A stretch of DNA of 64,000 nucleotides from assembly GCF_020564625.1 (NCBI RefSeq), contig NZ_JAJBZT010000001.1, positions 310,001 to 374,000 of the forward strand. Direction: 5' to 3'. The stretch is from Leeia speluncae. Its GTDB lineage: Bacteria; Pseudomonadota; Gammaproteobacteria; Burkholderiales; Leeiaceae. Shown here piece after piece: positions 20,352 through 29,002 of this stretch. Made by a program: the position numbers and the translations under genes. A model generated the notes under the pieces. The model saw nothing but the letters and a program-made list of their open reading frames with translations, did not search any database and was not told the origin of the DNA. Each line of letters starts with the position of its first letter. Position 1 is the first letter of the stretch.

Positions 20352-21743
20352 ATGAGTGACAACGAAAAAGATAAACAAATGAACCGTTTTGGTCATGAAG
20401 CTAAGACAATGATTCCAGATGATGCCCCGCTAGCAAGGAATCCTGGTCATAAACTACGTACCTCAAATGTCATTGTTAACCGCAAGGCGTTAACAGATGA
20501 ACAAGCACTTTTAGATAGTTATAAGCTAGATAAGCCTACAGGGCAAAAAATTCAGTTTTATAGTGAAGGAAACCAAACAGGTGTAATCAGGCTCGGAGAA
20601 GTTGAAGAGCATGATGTACCCAATCAATTTACTGGGCCTAGCTACAGAAACCCACCTCAGCGCTTTCGATTTGATGGTCACAAAATGATGCATCATCTAG
20701 ATCGAATTCAAGCTTGGCAAAATGGTGAGCGTTTTGCTCCTATCCATATTGATATGGGATTAACCAAGTTTTGTAATACCGCCTGTATTTATTGTTACGC
20801 GGTCGTCCAAAACATGACCAAAGGTACAATGATTGGGCGTGATGCATTATTAAACTACATTCGTGATTGCGGCAAATTAGGGGTGCGGTCATTAGGCTTT
20901 ATTGGTGATGGAGAGCCAACACTCAACCCTGCTTTATATGATGCAACAGTGTTAGCGGCAGAGGTGGGGGTAGATACATCGATGGCAACTAACGGTTTGC
21001 TAATCGATATGGACCGTGCACATGATCTACTCAAAAATATGAGCTGGATCCGATTCAATCTTTCTGCAGGAACCAGAGAGGGCTTTCGTCGTGTCCATCA
21101 ATCTAAAGAAGAGAATTTCGATCTATTAGTAGAGAAGATCAAAGCACTTGTAAAAATCAAAAAAGAATATGGTTATAAATGTACATTAGGGCTTCAGATG
21201 GTGTTAGTGCCAGAATGCTTTGATGAGGTGATTCCAGAGGCTAAGCTGGGTGCCGAACTAGGGGTTGATTACTTTGTGATCAAACACTGTTCAGATTCCG
21301 AGTATAAAGAAATCGGTATCAATTATGATGAATATCTCAAAGTTGGTGATATTTTGAAAGAAGCAGAGTCTTATTCTAATGATAGCTATGTTGTCCAAGC
21401 TAAATGGAATAAGATCAATGCAGCTAGCGAATCTTCTTTATATAAGAATGGTTTTAGAAAGTACGATGTCTGCCATGGCACACCATTTCTATTGCAAATT
21501 TCGGGGAACGGTAAAGTTTATCCTTGCGGTCCATTCTTTAATAAAGAACGTTTCTACATTGGTGATTTGCATGAAACCTCATTCTTTGACATGGTGATGA
21601 GTGATCGATACTGGGCTGTGCACCAAGACATTGCAAATTCAGTTGATGTGCATAAGGATTGTGCTATTGGTTGTCGCCAAGATTATGTGAACAAGTTTTT
21701 GTGGGATCTGAAAAATCCTCCTGAGCATATCAATTTTATCTAA
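20352..21743 (+). CDS. Radical SAM enzyme with SPASM/twitch-like C-terminal cluster domain (second of two, N-terminally extended)
   Basis: A 463-residue radical SAM protein with CNTACIYC (C141, C145, C148), the GDGEP motif (about 187) and MATNGLLI, aligning along its length with the 17182-18282 protein. It carries about 95 additional N-terminal residues, hydrophilic and with no recognised domain. C-terminal cysteines are placed as in the paralogue: one in VCHGTP, one 18 residues later in YPCGPF, and a CAIGC pair, so a single auxiliary cluster is likely. Both proteins end HINFI. AAGGAA precedes the ATG. The sequence does not show whether the pair acts in sequence on one substrate. Confidence 0.87.
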   Translation: MSDNEKDKQMNRFGHEAKTMIPDDAPLARNPGHKLRTSNVIVNRKALTDEQALLDSYKLDKPTGQKIQFYSEGNQTGVIRLGEVEEHDVPNQFTGPSYRNPPQRFRFDGHKMMHHLDRIQAWQNGERFAPIHIDMGLTKFCNTACIYCYAVVQNMTKGTMIGRDALLNYIRDCGKLGVRSLGFIGDGEPTLNPALYDATVLAAEVGVDTSMATNGLLIDMDRAHDLLKNMSWIRFNLSAGTREGFRRVHQSKEENFDLLVEKIKALVKIKKEYGYKCTLGLQMVLVPECFDEVIPEAKLGAELGVDYFVIKHCSDSEYKEIGINYDEYLKVGDILKEAESYSNDSYVVQAKWNKINAASESSLYKNGFRKYDVCHGTPFLLQISGNGKVYPCGPFFNKERFYIGDLHETSFFDMVMSDRYWAVHQDIANSVDVHKDCAIGCRQDYVNKFLWDLKNPPEHINFI

Positions 21744-21772
21744 AAGATTTTAATCGCGAGAATATATTCTAA

Positions 21773-21799
21773 ATAATGGCAACCTTTGGTTGCCATTAT
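21773..21799. other. Perfect 12-bp inverted repeat between the second radical SAM gene and the next gene
   Basis: ATAATGGCAACC (21773-21784) and GGTTGCCATTAT (21788-21799) form an uninterrupted stem with a three-base loop. No run of T follows on either strand, so it may be an mRNA-stabilising or attenuating hairpin rather than a full terminator. It contains an in-frame ATG (21776) that is unlikely to be used. Confidence 0.6.
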
Positions 21800-21814
21800 C
21801 AATTGGGCGTAATA

Positions 21815-22693
21815 ATGAATAAAAGAAAATACATTACATTTACGTATGTGTATGGTGAAAAATTTTGGATGTTAATGTGCCAGATACTCTTGAAGTCACT
21901 GCTATGCCCTGATTTTGTTAGTTTTATAAGGCAAGGTCGATGTGAAATTTATATATTTACATCTGATGCTGATATACCCGAAACCGCTCGCCCGCTAATT
22001 GAGCAATATAATAAGATATTTAATTTCAAGGTGTTATCTGCAAAAAATCAAACAGAGGCTTTATTGTTAGCAATTAAGCACTGTTCAGAGAATAATACAA
22101 GTTTAATTATGCTTCCACCTGATACGTATTTTGCATCAGGCTCTATAACAAGACTAGTTGACCTAAATGACCTCACACAAGCGGAGCACTGCTATGCAGC
22201 CCCTCACATTAGAGTTGATAGTGAAAAATTTATAAATGGGTTATCTTATTTTAATGGAGTTCTAGACTCAGCATCATTGGTTGAGTTGGGCTTAAAAACA
22301 CTTCATTCAAGTTGGGATAAATGTATTCTTGATGAGACTAGTACACCTGAAAAATCCTACTTAACCGGTGCTATGCTGTTAAATGTTGGTAAAAAATATT
22401 ATATTCAACACAGATTACCAACCTACTGGTTGGTGAATTTTAGAAAAAGTGATTTTGATCATTTCTTTAGAGGTGATTTTTACCACTGGGATTGCTATTG
22501 GCCAAATAAAATAATGGCTGAAAATAGGCATAAAGCAGTCGGATCTTCATCCGTTTTTTGTGCAGTTGAATTGACAAGCGAAGATACGCATGAGCCACTC
22601 GCATTTTCTGATCAGGAGGAGCGTTATGATGATTATGTTCATCGTTCTCACTCTACAGATATCAGTGGTATGTTTATTTACGAACTTAAATAA
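21815..22693 (+). CDS. Unknown glycosyltransferase-like protein
   Basis: A 292-residue soluble protein that I cannot place in a named family. The layout fits a GT-A-like fold: a starting strand with YITFTYVYGEKFW, IYIFTSDADIP, then LIMLPPDTYFASGSI in the place of a DxD-type site, then APHIRVDSEKF and late aromatic DFYHWDCYWPNK. The same series of landmarks occurs in the 12576-13877 protein, so the two may be distant relatives. The coding region is AT-rich (17 G+C in the 60 bases 22381-22440). The ATG at 21815 was chosen because an earlier in-frame ATG lies inside the upstream hairpin. It is followed after 19 bases by the giant glycosyltransferase. Confidence 0.6.
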   Translation: MNKRKYITFTYVYGEKFWMLMCQILLKSLLCPDFVSFIRQGRCEIYIFTSDADIPETARPLIEQYNKIFNFKVLSAKNQTEALLLAIKHCSENNTSLIMLPPDTYFASGSITRLVDLNDLTQAEHCYAAPHIRVDSEKFINGLSYFNGVLDSASLVELGLKTLHSSWDKCILDETSTPEKSYLTGAMLLNVGKKYYIQHRLPTYWLVNFRKSDFDHFFRGDFYHWDCYWPNKIMAENRHKAVGSSSVFCAVELTSEDTHEPLAFSDQEERYDDYVHRSHSTDISGMFIYELK

Positions 22694-22712
22694 TAATGAA
22701 GATAGATAAAAT

Positions 22713-25700
22713 ATGATCTCTGTAATTATTCCTGCATTTAACTACGCACATTTCCTTCCTGACGCAATTAATAGTGTATTGTCGCAAGGAGTGAGTGATA
22801 TAGAGATCATTGTCTGTGATGATTGCTCCTCAGACAATACTGAATTTGTAGTAAAAGAACTACAATCAAATCATCCAGATAAGATTCGATATATTCGCCA
22901 TTCGGAAAATATGGGGGCAATTCCTAATATTAATTTTGGAATAAGGCAAGGTAGTGGAGAATATATTTTATTACTAGGTGCCGATGATTTACTCTGCACG
23001 GATGTGCTTAAAGACTTACTGTTCGTGCTAGATAGTAAGAAAGAAATTGATTTTGTATATGGGAAATATAATTTTTTAGATGCAAATGGGATTGTTCATC
23101 CATTGCAACATCCGGGGTGGTTCACTGAAAGCTACTTTGGTACAAGGGACGAATTTCCCGACTTATTGTCATCTGATTGTTATATCAATATTGGCACAAC
23201 ATTATTTAGACGTTCTTTATTTTTATACTCAGATTTTTTTGATGTCTCACTTAATGTTGTATCTGAAGAGAAGTTCTTTAGGGCGACAGATTGGGATTTA
23301 GAGTTAAGACTGAGTCTCGAAGGTAAAAAATCGGCTTTCTTAAACAAAACAATCTCATTGTTCCGCGTTCATTCAAGCCAAGCTTCATCCGGTGATAAAT
23401 ATTTTCTTTCTGGGCTTGCAATATTAGAACATGGAAAACTAATTGAGCGATATGTAGTAGAAGAAAATTTCAATCGTCTGCAAGGCCATATAGAAAGAAT
23501 TAAAAAACTTTTTATATCAAAGTATGAAGGCTTTAAGTTACATCATAAAACTGATCAATCAAGATATGAAATGGTTGAGAATTTTGCTGGTTGTATCATC
23601 TCTAAACTTGATGAGGCTCATGAAGCAATACTGTCAAAATATAAAGATTTTTCAGTTTCTGGGCATTTAGATGTTTCTGTAATTATCCCTACTAAAAATA
23701 GACCTGGCTTATTGGCTAACGCACTTGAAAGCTTGCTATTTCAGAATTTTAAAAACTTTGAAGTAGTCATTCATAACGATGGTGGTTGTGATATATCTGA
23801 TCTAATAAATTTTTATGGCCAAAAACTAAAAATAGTTTATATCAAGTCTAACGAGTCTGGTGGTGCTGCATCCTCTAGAAATAAAGCACTAAAAGTAGCA
23901 CACGGTGACATCATTACCTATCTTGATGATGATGATATTTATTTGGATAACCATCTAGAATTAGTCGTTAACGCATTTAAAAAGACCGATGCACTTTTTG
24001 TTTATACTGGTGCTGAATATTCAATACAAGAGCGAAAACAAGGTAGATTAGTAGAATTAGCACGTGAAAATATCTTTGAAAATTTTGAATTTTCTAGAGA
24101 TCGTCTGCTTGCTAATAATTTTATACCTACGCCAACTTGGGCACATAAAAAGTCATTATTGCAGTATGTAAGCGGATTTAACGAGTCTCTTCCAATTCTA
24201 GAAGATTGGGATTTCCTGCTAAATGCCTCTAAGTTTACAGAGTTTAAATCAATAAGAGAGGTTTCGGTCGAAATTCGAAGTGACCGTTCTAGAGATGACC
24301 ATACGTTAAGAAGTTATGATGATAAGTTTATTCAATATCATGAAGAGATTTATCGACTACACCCAACCTCTAATCCAGAAGTGTTGAAAGCGAGAAAACG
24401 CTTCCTTGCAGATTTAGAAAGAAAACAAAAAGGGTTATCTCCTGTTTCTTATGATTATGAGCAATGGGTGGAAGCACTTTGTACTACCGAATTAACCGCC
24501 CAAATTCATGCAGAACGAATGATGTTGAGATGGCCATCGCGCTATCAATTTAATCTTTTGATGGTTGTCGGTGAAGATGATTTCGATTTACTTTCAAAGA
24601 CAATCGACTCTCTATGCGAGCAACTCTATAAACATTGGCGACTCATTGTGGTATCGGATCAACCGATCCCAGATGCTAGTTTTGAGGACAATGAAACCTT
24701 AGGATGGCTAACCATTGATTCGTTAGATGCAATGGATGTGGCGAATGCCTTAAATGGAATCATAGAGGCAATTCCAGCGGATTGGGCAACTCTAATTGAA
24801 CCTGGGACTAAATTAGATTCTACTACTTTGCTAAAAGTGGGCGATCGCTTGCTGCTAAATCCAACAGCCTGCATCATTTATACGGATCATGATGAATACA
24901 CCCCTGAAGATGTTCGGGTAAATCCTGCGTTTAAACCAGACTTCAATTACGATTTGTTGCGATCTGAAGACTACATTGGAAATAGTATTTTCTTTAGAAC
25001 CGAACAACTCGCACTTGCCGGAGGTTTTCAACCCTATCAAGGGGCTCAAAATTATGAGGCAACCTTCCGAGTAGTAGAAATGTTTGGCAAGGACAGTGTT
25101 AGCCATGTTCCATTTCCTTTGATGACGTTACCAATTTCATCAACAAAAGATCATACAAGGATTGCTGCATCTCAAGTGGCGATCGAATCGCATCTAGCTC
25201 GGTTAGGTATCAAAGCAGAAGTAGCAAGTGGTTACATTGACGGTACATATCAAGTGTTCTACCGGCACGAATTGAAGCCAATGGTTTCAATTATTATCCC
25301 TAACAAAAATAAGCTTGAATTCCTTGCGCCATGTATAGATTCTCTTTTTGAAAAAACAGATTACACAAACTTTGAAGTTATTATTGTAGATAACCGGTCA
25401 ACCGATCCTGATCTTTTTGAGTATTACGATGCGCTATTGAAGCGGTATCCAGGACAAGTACAGATTATTAACTACGATGCGCCATTTAATTTTGCTCATC
25501 AATGCAATATTGGTGCAGACCTAGCAAAAGGTGAATACCTATTAATGCTGAATAATGATATGGAAATTATTCAGCCTCAGTGGTTAGATCGCATGCTAGA
25601 ACACGCCTTGCGTGAAGAAGTTGGCGTAGTTGGGGCAAAGCTAATGTACCCAGAAACGGCTAAATTGCAGCATGCTGGCGTTGTTCTAGGTTGTGGGCAT

Positions 25701-27191
25701 CCAGAGGGTTTGGCACACCATATGCATCTTAAAATTCCAATGGAAAAAGATGTAATGTTAAATCGTACGAAAGTGGTTCAAAACTACTGTGCGGTGACGG
25801 CAGCATGCTTAATGATTCAGAAAGGGCTTTACTCCAGTATTGGTGGTATGGATGCTGAGAACTTTAGCATTCTATTTAATGATGTTGACCTGTGCTTAAG
25901 AGTCTCTCAACTCGGGAAGTCCGTTGTCTGGACACCGTTTGCCTCCTTAATTCATCATGCGCATAAATCATTAGATACCAAACATGATGATGAAACTTAC
26001 TTGTACCTACAGAAGAAAACAAATCAGGAAAGAAAAAACTTTTCAAACAAGTGGCTATCTCTGATTGCTAACGATCCTAACTATCATCCATTACTTTCAA
26101 AAGTAAATGTAGGGGACCAATGGGATACTGCATTTGTTGTTCCTTGGGATAACATTCCAGATTCTCGACCTAAAATGATGGCATTACCGCTATCTGGTGG
26201 AAGTGGTGAATATCGTATTCAAATGCCACTACGTGTATTAGAGAAAGCTGCATTGGCTCAACATCAAGCGTACGTTTCAAATAGTCATCCAAGACTGCCA
26301 ATGTTGTCAGAAATGGCCAGAAACAATCCAGATGTATTTATCATACAAAATGCATTGGCATCAGATTACGAGAAGATGCTGGCTATTTACGGTGAATATC
26401 TTCCTTCTCTATTTAGAGTGCAAATGTTAGATGATCTTTTGAGTGACATTCCAAAAGACAGTAGTATGCATCGGCATTTCCAAAAGCATTGGAAAGATGC
26501 AAAAAGCCGTTTAAGAAATACACTCAAACATTGCGATCGATTAATTGTATCTACCCAACCGCTAAAAGATTTTGCAAAGGACATGATTGAAGACATTATC
26601 GTCATGCCGAATATGCTTGAAAAATCGGTGTGGGGGACACTCGTCTCTAAAAGAAAAACATCGAAGAAACCACGCGTAGGTTGGGTGGGGGCTCAGCAGC
26701 ATGGTGGAGATCTGGCGCTTATCTTTGATGTAGTGAAGGCAACCGCGAGTGAGGTAGATTGGGTGTTTCAAGGGATGTGCCCGGAAGAGATCCGTCCTTA
26801 TGTCAAAGAGTGGAATACAGATTGGCTACCTATCAACAAGTATCCTGAAGCAATTGCAAAGCTCAACCTAGATTTAGCGATTGCCCCATTGGAAGTGAAT
26901 CCGTTCAATGAAGCGAAAAGTAACCTTAGGTTGTTAGAGTATGGCGCGCTAGGTTGGCCTGTAATTTGTACAGATATTTATCCATACCAAGAAAATAATG
27001 CGCCAGTTTGCCGTGTGCCAAATGAAGTTGACGCATGGATAAGCGCCATCAAGGAACACATTGCCGATTTAACAGCAACAGCTAAGAAAGGTGATCAACT
27101 GAAGGTATGGGTTCATAAGCATTACATGATTGAAGACCATGCCCAAGAATGGTTAGCCGCACTGACCCCTAGAACGAAAAAAAAGTGTTAA
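22713..27191 (+). CDS. Giant multidomain glycosyltransferase (four GT2-like domains plus a GT-B-like C-terminal domain)
   Basis: A 1492-residue cytoplasmic protein. Domain 1 (about 1-280) opens ISVIIPAFNYAHF with the DDCSSDNT strand and a GADDLL site. Domain 2 (about 320-560) opens VSVIIPTKNRPG and has YLDDDDI. Domain 3 (about 610-850) is a diverged GT2 with YTDHDEY. Domain 4 (about 855-1120) opens VSIIIPNKNKLEF with LMLNNDMEI. Domain 5 (about 1310-1490) resembles the second half of a GT-B enzyme, with GWVGAQQHGGD and AIAPLEVNPFNEAKSNLRLLEYG. It could build a short glycan by successive transfers. Bases before about 24450 are AT-rich (samples of 35 and 32 percent G+C) while later ones are near 50 percent, suggesting a fusion of parts of different origin. 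The Shine-Dalgarno sequence is weak. Confidence 0.88.
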   Translation: MISVIIPAFNYAHFLPDAINSVLSQGVSDIEIIVCDDCSSDNTEFVVKELQSNHPDKIRYIRHSENMGAIPNINFGIRQGSGEYILLLGADDLLCTDVLKDLLFVLDSKKEIDFVYGKYNFLDANGIVHPLQHPGWFTESYFGTRDEFPDLLSSDCYINIGTTLFRRSLFLYSDFFDVSLNVVSEEKFFRATDWDLELRLSLEGKKSAFLNKTISLFRVHSSQASSGDKYFLSGLAILEHGKLIERYVVEENFNRLQGHIERIKKLFISKYEGFKLHHKTDQSRYEMVENFAGCIISKLDEAHEAILSKYKDFSVSGHLDVSVIIPTKNRPGLLANALESLLFQNFKNFEVVIHNDGGCDISDLINFYGQKLKIVYIKSNESGGAASSRNKALKVAHGDIITYLDDDDIYLDNHLELVVNAFKKTDALFVYTGAEYSIQERKQGRLVELARENIFENFEFSRDRLLANNFIPTPTWAHKKSLLQYVSGFNESLPILEDWDFLLNASKFTEFKSIREVSVEIRSDRSRDDHTLRSYDDKFIQYHEEIYRLHPTSNPEVLKARKRFLADLERKQKGLSPVSYDYEQWVEALCTTELTAQIHAERMMLRWPSRYQFNLLMVVGEDDFDLLSKTIDSLCEQLYKHWRLIVVSDQPIPDASFEDNETLGWLTIDSLDAMDVANALNGIIEAIPADWATLIEPGTKLDSTTLLKVGDRLLLNPTACIIYTDHDEYTPEDVRVNPAFKPDFNYDLLRSEDYIGNSIFFRTEQLALAGGFQPYQGAQNYEATFRVVEMFGKDSVSHVPFPLMTLPISSTKDHTRIAASQVAIESHLARLGIKAEVASGYIDGTYQVFYRHELKPMVSIIIPNKNKLEFLAPCIDSLFEKTDYTNFEVIIVDNRSTDPDLFEYYDALLKRYPGQVQIINYDAPFNFAHQCNIGADLAKGEYLLMLNNDMEIIQPQWLDRMLEHALREEVGVVGAKLMYPETAKLQHAGVVLGCGHPEGLAHHMHLKIPMEKDVMLNRTKVVQNYCAVTAACLMIQKGLYSSIGGMDAENFSILFNDVDLCLRVSQLGKSVVWTPFASLIHHAHKSLDTKHDDETYLYLQKKTNQERKNFSNKWLSLIANDPNYHPLLSKVNVGDQWDTAFVVPWDNIPDSRPKMMALPLSGGSGEYRIQMPLRVLEKAALAQHQAYVSNSHPRLPMLSEMARNNPDVFIIQNALASDYEKMLAIYGEYLPSLFRVQMLDDLLSDIPKDSSMHRHFQKHWKDAKSRLRNTLKHCDRLIVSTQPLKDFAKDMIEDIIVMPNMLEKSVWGTLVSKRKTSKKPRVGWVGAQQHGGDLALIFDVVKATASEVDWVFQGMCPEEIRPYVKEWNTDWLPINKYPEAIAKLNLDLAIAPLEVNPFNEAKSNLRLLEYGALGWPVICTDIYPYQENNAPVCRVPNEVDAWISAIKEHIADLTATAKKGDQLKVWVHKHYMIEDHAQEWLAALTPRTKKKC

Positions 27192-27202
27192 GGGCAAGCT
27201 AA

Positions 27203-28888
27203 TTGCAAGACTTAAATCGACTATTTAAACAGGCAGTTTCTGCTCACAACGCTCGGCCTGAAGAGGCTGAGCGTTGTTATTTAGCCATCTTACAGCGTGT
27301 GCCAACACATTCAGATTCTTGGCATAACTTGGCAATGCTTTACAAGCAGCAAAGAAAACACGAATCAATTATTCACTTGATAGAAAATGCTTCCGCCCAT
27401 GTGAATGTCTCATCGTTAGTACTGGTTTTAGCCGAGTCATTGCTAGAGGATGATCTTTGGGCCGAAGCCGCCGCAATGTTTGGTGAATATCACCAATTAG
27501 CAGGTTTGCAATTAAACACTTTATCATTACAAGGTAAGTGCTACACCGAGCTAGAACAATACGACAAAGCGTTTGATTGCTATCAACAGGCGCTTTCTTC
27601 CTTTCCTGACTCTCCAATTCCATATGCACGCCTGGCGTCGCTATGTATTGAATTAGGCGAGTATGCCCAATCTAATCAATTAATCGAGCAAGCGCTGTCT
27701 ATCCAAAAAGATGATCCTGAATTTTCAATGATCAAAGCGATGAATTATCGCTATCAAGATCGTTGGTTCGAAGCTGAACAATTACTAGAAAAAGCATTGG
27801 CTAAGGCGCCTAACGAAGCGGGTATCTGGTGTGATTATGGGATTGTATTGCAGGGGCAACAAAAACTTCATGCTGCAATCAACGCATTTGAGAAGGCACT
27901 TTCTTTGTCCCCCAAACATGCCTTGGCGCATTGGAACAGAGGCCTCGTCCTTTTGCAATTGGGTAAGTTTAAAGAGGGATGGATCGAATATGAATGGCGT
28001 TGGAGAGCTGGTATCAATGGTTATTTACCAGAGCTTAGCATCCCGAGATGGAAAGGTGAAAATCTGAATGGTAAACAGGTAGTTATTACAGATGAACAAG
28101 GGTTGGGAGATTGCCTTCAGTTTGTTCGTTATGTAGCACAATTAATTCACTCTGGCGCATCTGTGACGGTATGTATGCCGGCGCCAATGCAAAGCCTTGT
28201 AAAAATGAGTTGGCCAATTGTCAATTTGATTAATAAGCCCGATTTGAAATTACAGGGTACTTCAAAATTTGATTATTATTGCCCTGTCATGGATTTGCCA
28301 AGATGGCTTGATGAGGATAGACCTGCCCCGTTTAGCCCTTACTTAACGGTAGATGAAGTTCAGTTAAGAAAGTGGACAGAAAGGTTTAGCGCTATCGTTT
28401 CAATGGCTAATTTACAGATCGGTTTGGTCTGGCAAGGAAGTCGACGTAAAGGATATGCCCGCTCAGAATGGCTAGACAATCGTAGAAGCTTAAAGCTTCA
28501 AAATTTTGCAGAACTGTTTGAGATCGAAGGTGTAGAGTGGCATTCCTTACAGAAAGGTGCTGCCAGCGAGATTGTCCACGTATTTAATAAAGTTCAATTA
28601 CATCACTTGGCGGATGAATTTGATAGTTTTGCAGATACTGCTGCGTACATTTTGCAGCTTGATGTAGTGGTCGCAGTAGATACCGCTGTAGCGCATTTAG
28701 CCGCTGCGCTAGGGAAAAAGGTCTTTCTACTCAATAGATTAGATACAGATTGGCGCTGGGGAGAACACCCTGGTGAAACGTGCTGGTACAGCACAATCAC
28801 CGAGTTTAGGCAAAGCAAAATGGGGGATTGGAGTCTTCCTCTTTCAATGCTTAAAACGGCAATCCAAAAAGAAATTAAAAAATTTTAA
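27203..28888 (+). CDS. TPR-repeat glycosyltransferase, probable flagellin glycosyltransferase
   Basis: A 561-residue protein. Residues about 1-270 form seven or so tetratricopeptide repeats (for example NLAMLYKQQRKH, YDKAFDCYQQALSSFPDSP, AINAFEKALSLSPKHALAHW). Residues about 290-555 are a GT-B/GT9-like catalytic region with DEQGLGDCLQFVRYV, IGLVWQGS, DNRRSL and VVAVDTAVAHLAAALGK. TPR-glycosyltransferases next to flagellin genes are known in several proteobacteria to modify flagellin Ser/Thr residues, the TPR part binding the protein acceptor. The start appears to be TTG at 27203 with AAGGGC upstream, eleven bases after the giant transferase. Flagellin begins 115 bases downstream. Assignment to flagellin is by position. 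Confidence 0.85.
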   Translation: MQDLNRLFKQAVSAHNARPEEAERCYLAILQRVPTHSDSWHNLAMLYKQQRKHESIIHLIENASAHVNVSSLVLVLAESLLEDDLWAEAAAMFGEYHQLAGLQLNTLSLQGKCYTELEQYDKAFDCYQQALSSFPDSPIPYARLASLCIELGEYAQSNQLIEQALSIQKDDPEFSMIKAMNYRYQDRWFEAEQLLEKALAKAPNEAGIWCDYGIVLQGQQKLHAAINAFEKALSLSPKHALAHWNRGLVLLQLGKFKEGWIEYEWRWRAGINGYLPELSIPRWKGENLNGKQVVITDEQGLGDCLQFVRYVAQLIHSGASVTVCMPAPMQSLVKMSWPIVNLINKPDLKLQGTSKFDYYCPVMDLPRWLDEDRPAPFSPYLTVDEVQLRKWTERFSAIVSMANLQIGLVWQGSRRKGYARSEWLDNRRSLKLQNFAELFEIEGVEWHSLQKGAASEIVHVFNKVQLHHLADEFDSFADTAAYILQLDVVVAVDTAVAHLAAALGKKVFLLNRLDTDWRWGEHPGETCWYSTITEFRQSKMGDWSLPLSMLKTAIQKEIKKF

Positions 28889-28896
28889 AAAAAGAC

Positions 28897-28923
28897 TAAA
28901 GTTTTTTCTGGCTGGTCCGATAA
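28897..28923 (+). promoter_or_regulatory. Sigma-28 (FliA) promoter of fliC
   Basis: TAAAGTTT (28897-28904), an 11-base spacer and TCCGATAA (28916-28923) match the FliA consensus at 15 of 16 positions. The start site should be near 28930, giving a leader of about 73 bases. Confidence 0.9.
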
Positions 28924-28970
28924 ATGAATCAAAGAGTAGGGCAAACCACCCTAACACGAGTCAGCTAAGT

Positions 28971-28984
28971 TCGGTAGTTACCGA
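28971..28984 (+). other. Small hairpin in the fliC leader just before the ribosome-binding site
   Basis: TCGGTA and TACCGA can pair around AGTT-containing bases, ending 7 bases before TTAGGAG. Such a stem could present or mask the ribosome-binding site; a regulator such as CsrA is only a guess. Confidence 0.3.
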
Positions 28985-29002
28985 CAAATTAGGAGAAAGA
29001 TC

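Noticed and set aside
21776-21814. Earlier ATG of the unknown transferase-like gene
   Set aside because: It lies inside a perfect hairpin and has no ribosome-binding site; the ATG at 21815 is preferred.
12576-28888. Genomic island borders (integrase, tRNA-edge repeats, IS elements)
   Set aside because: Despite low G+C in parts, I found no integrase, direct repeats or transposase around the sugar locus.
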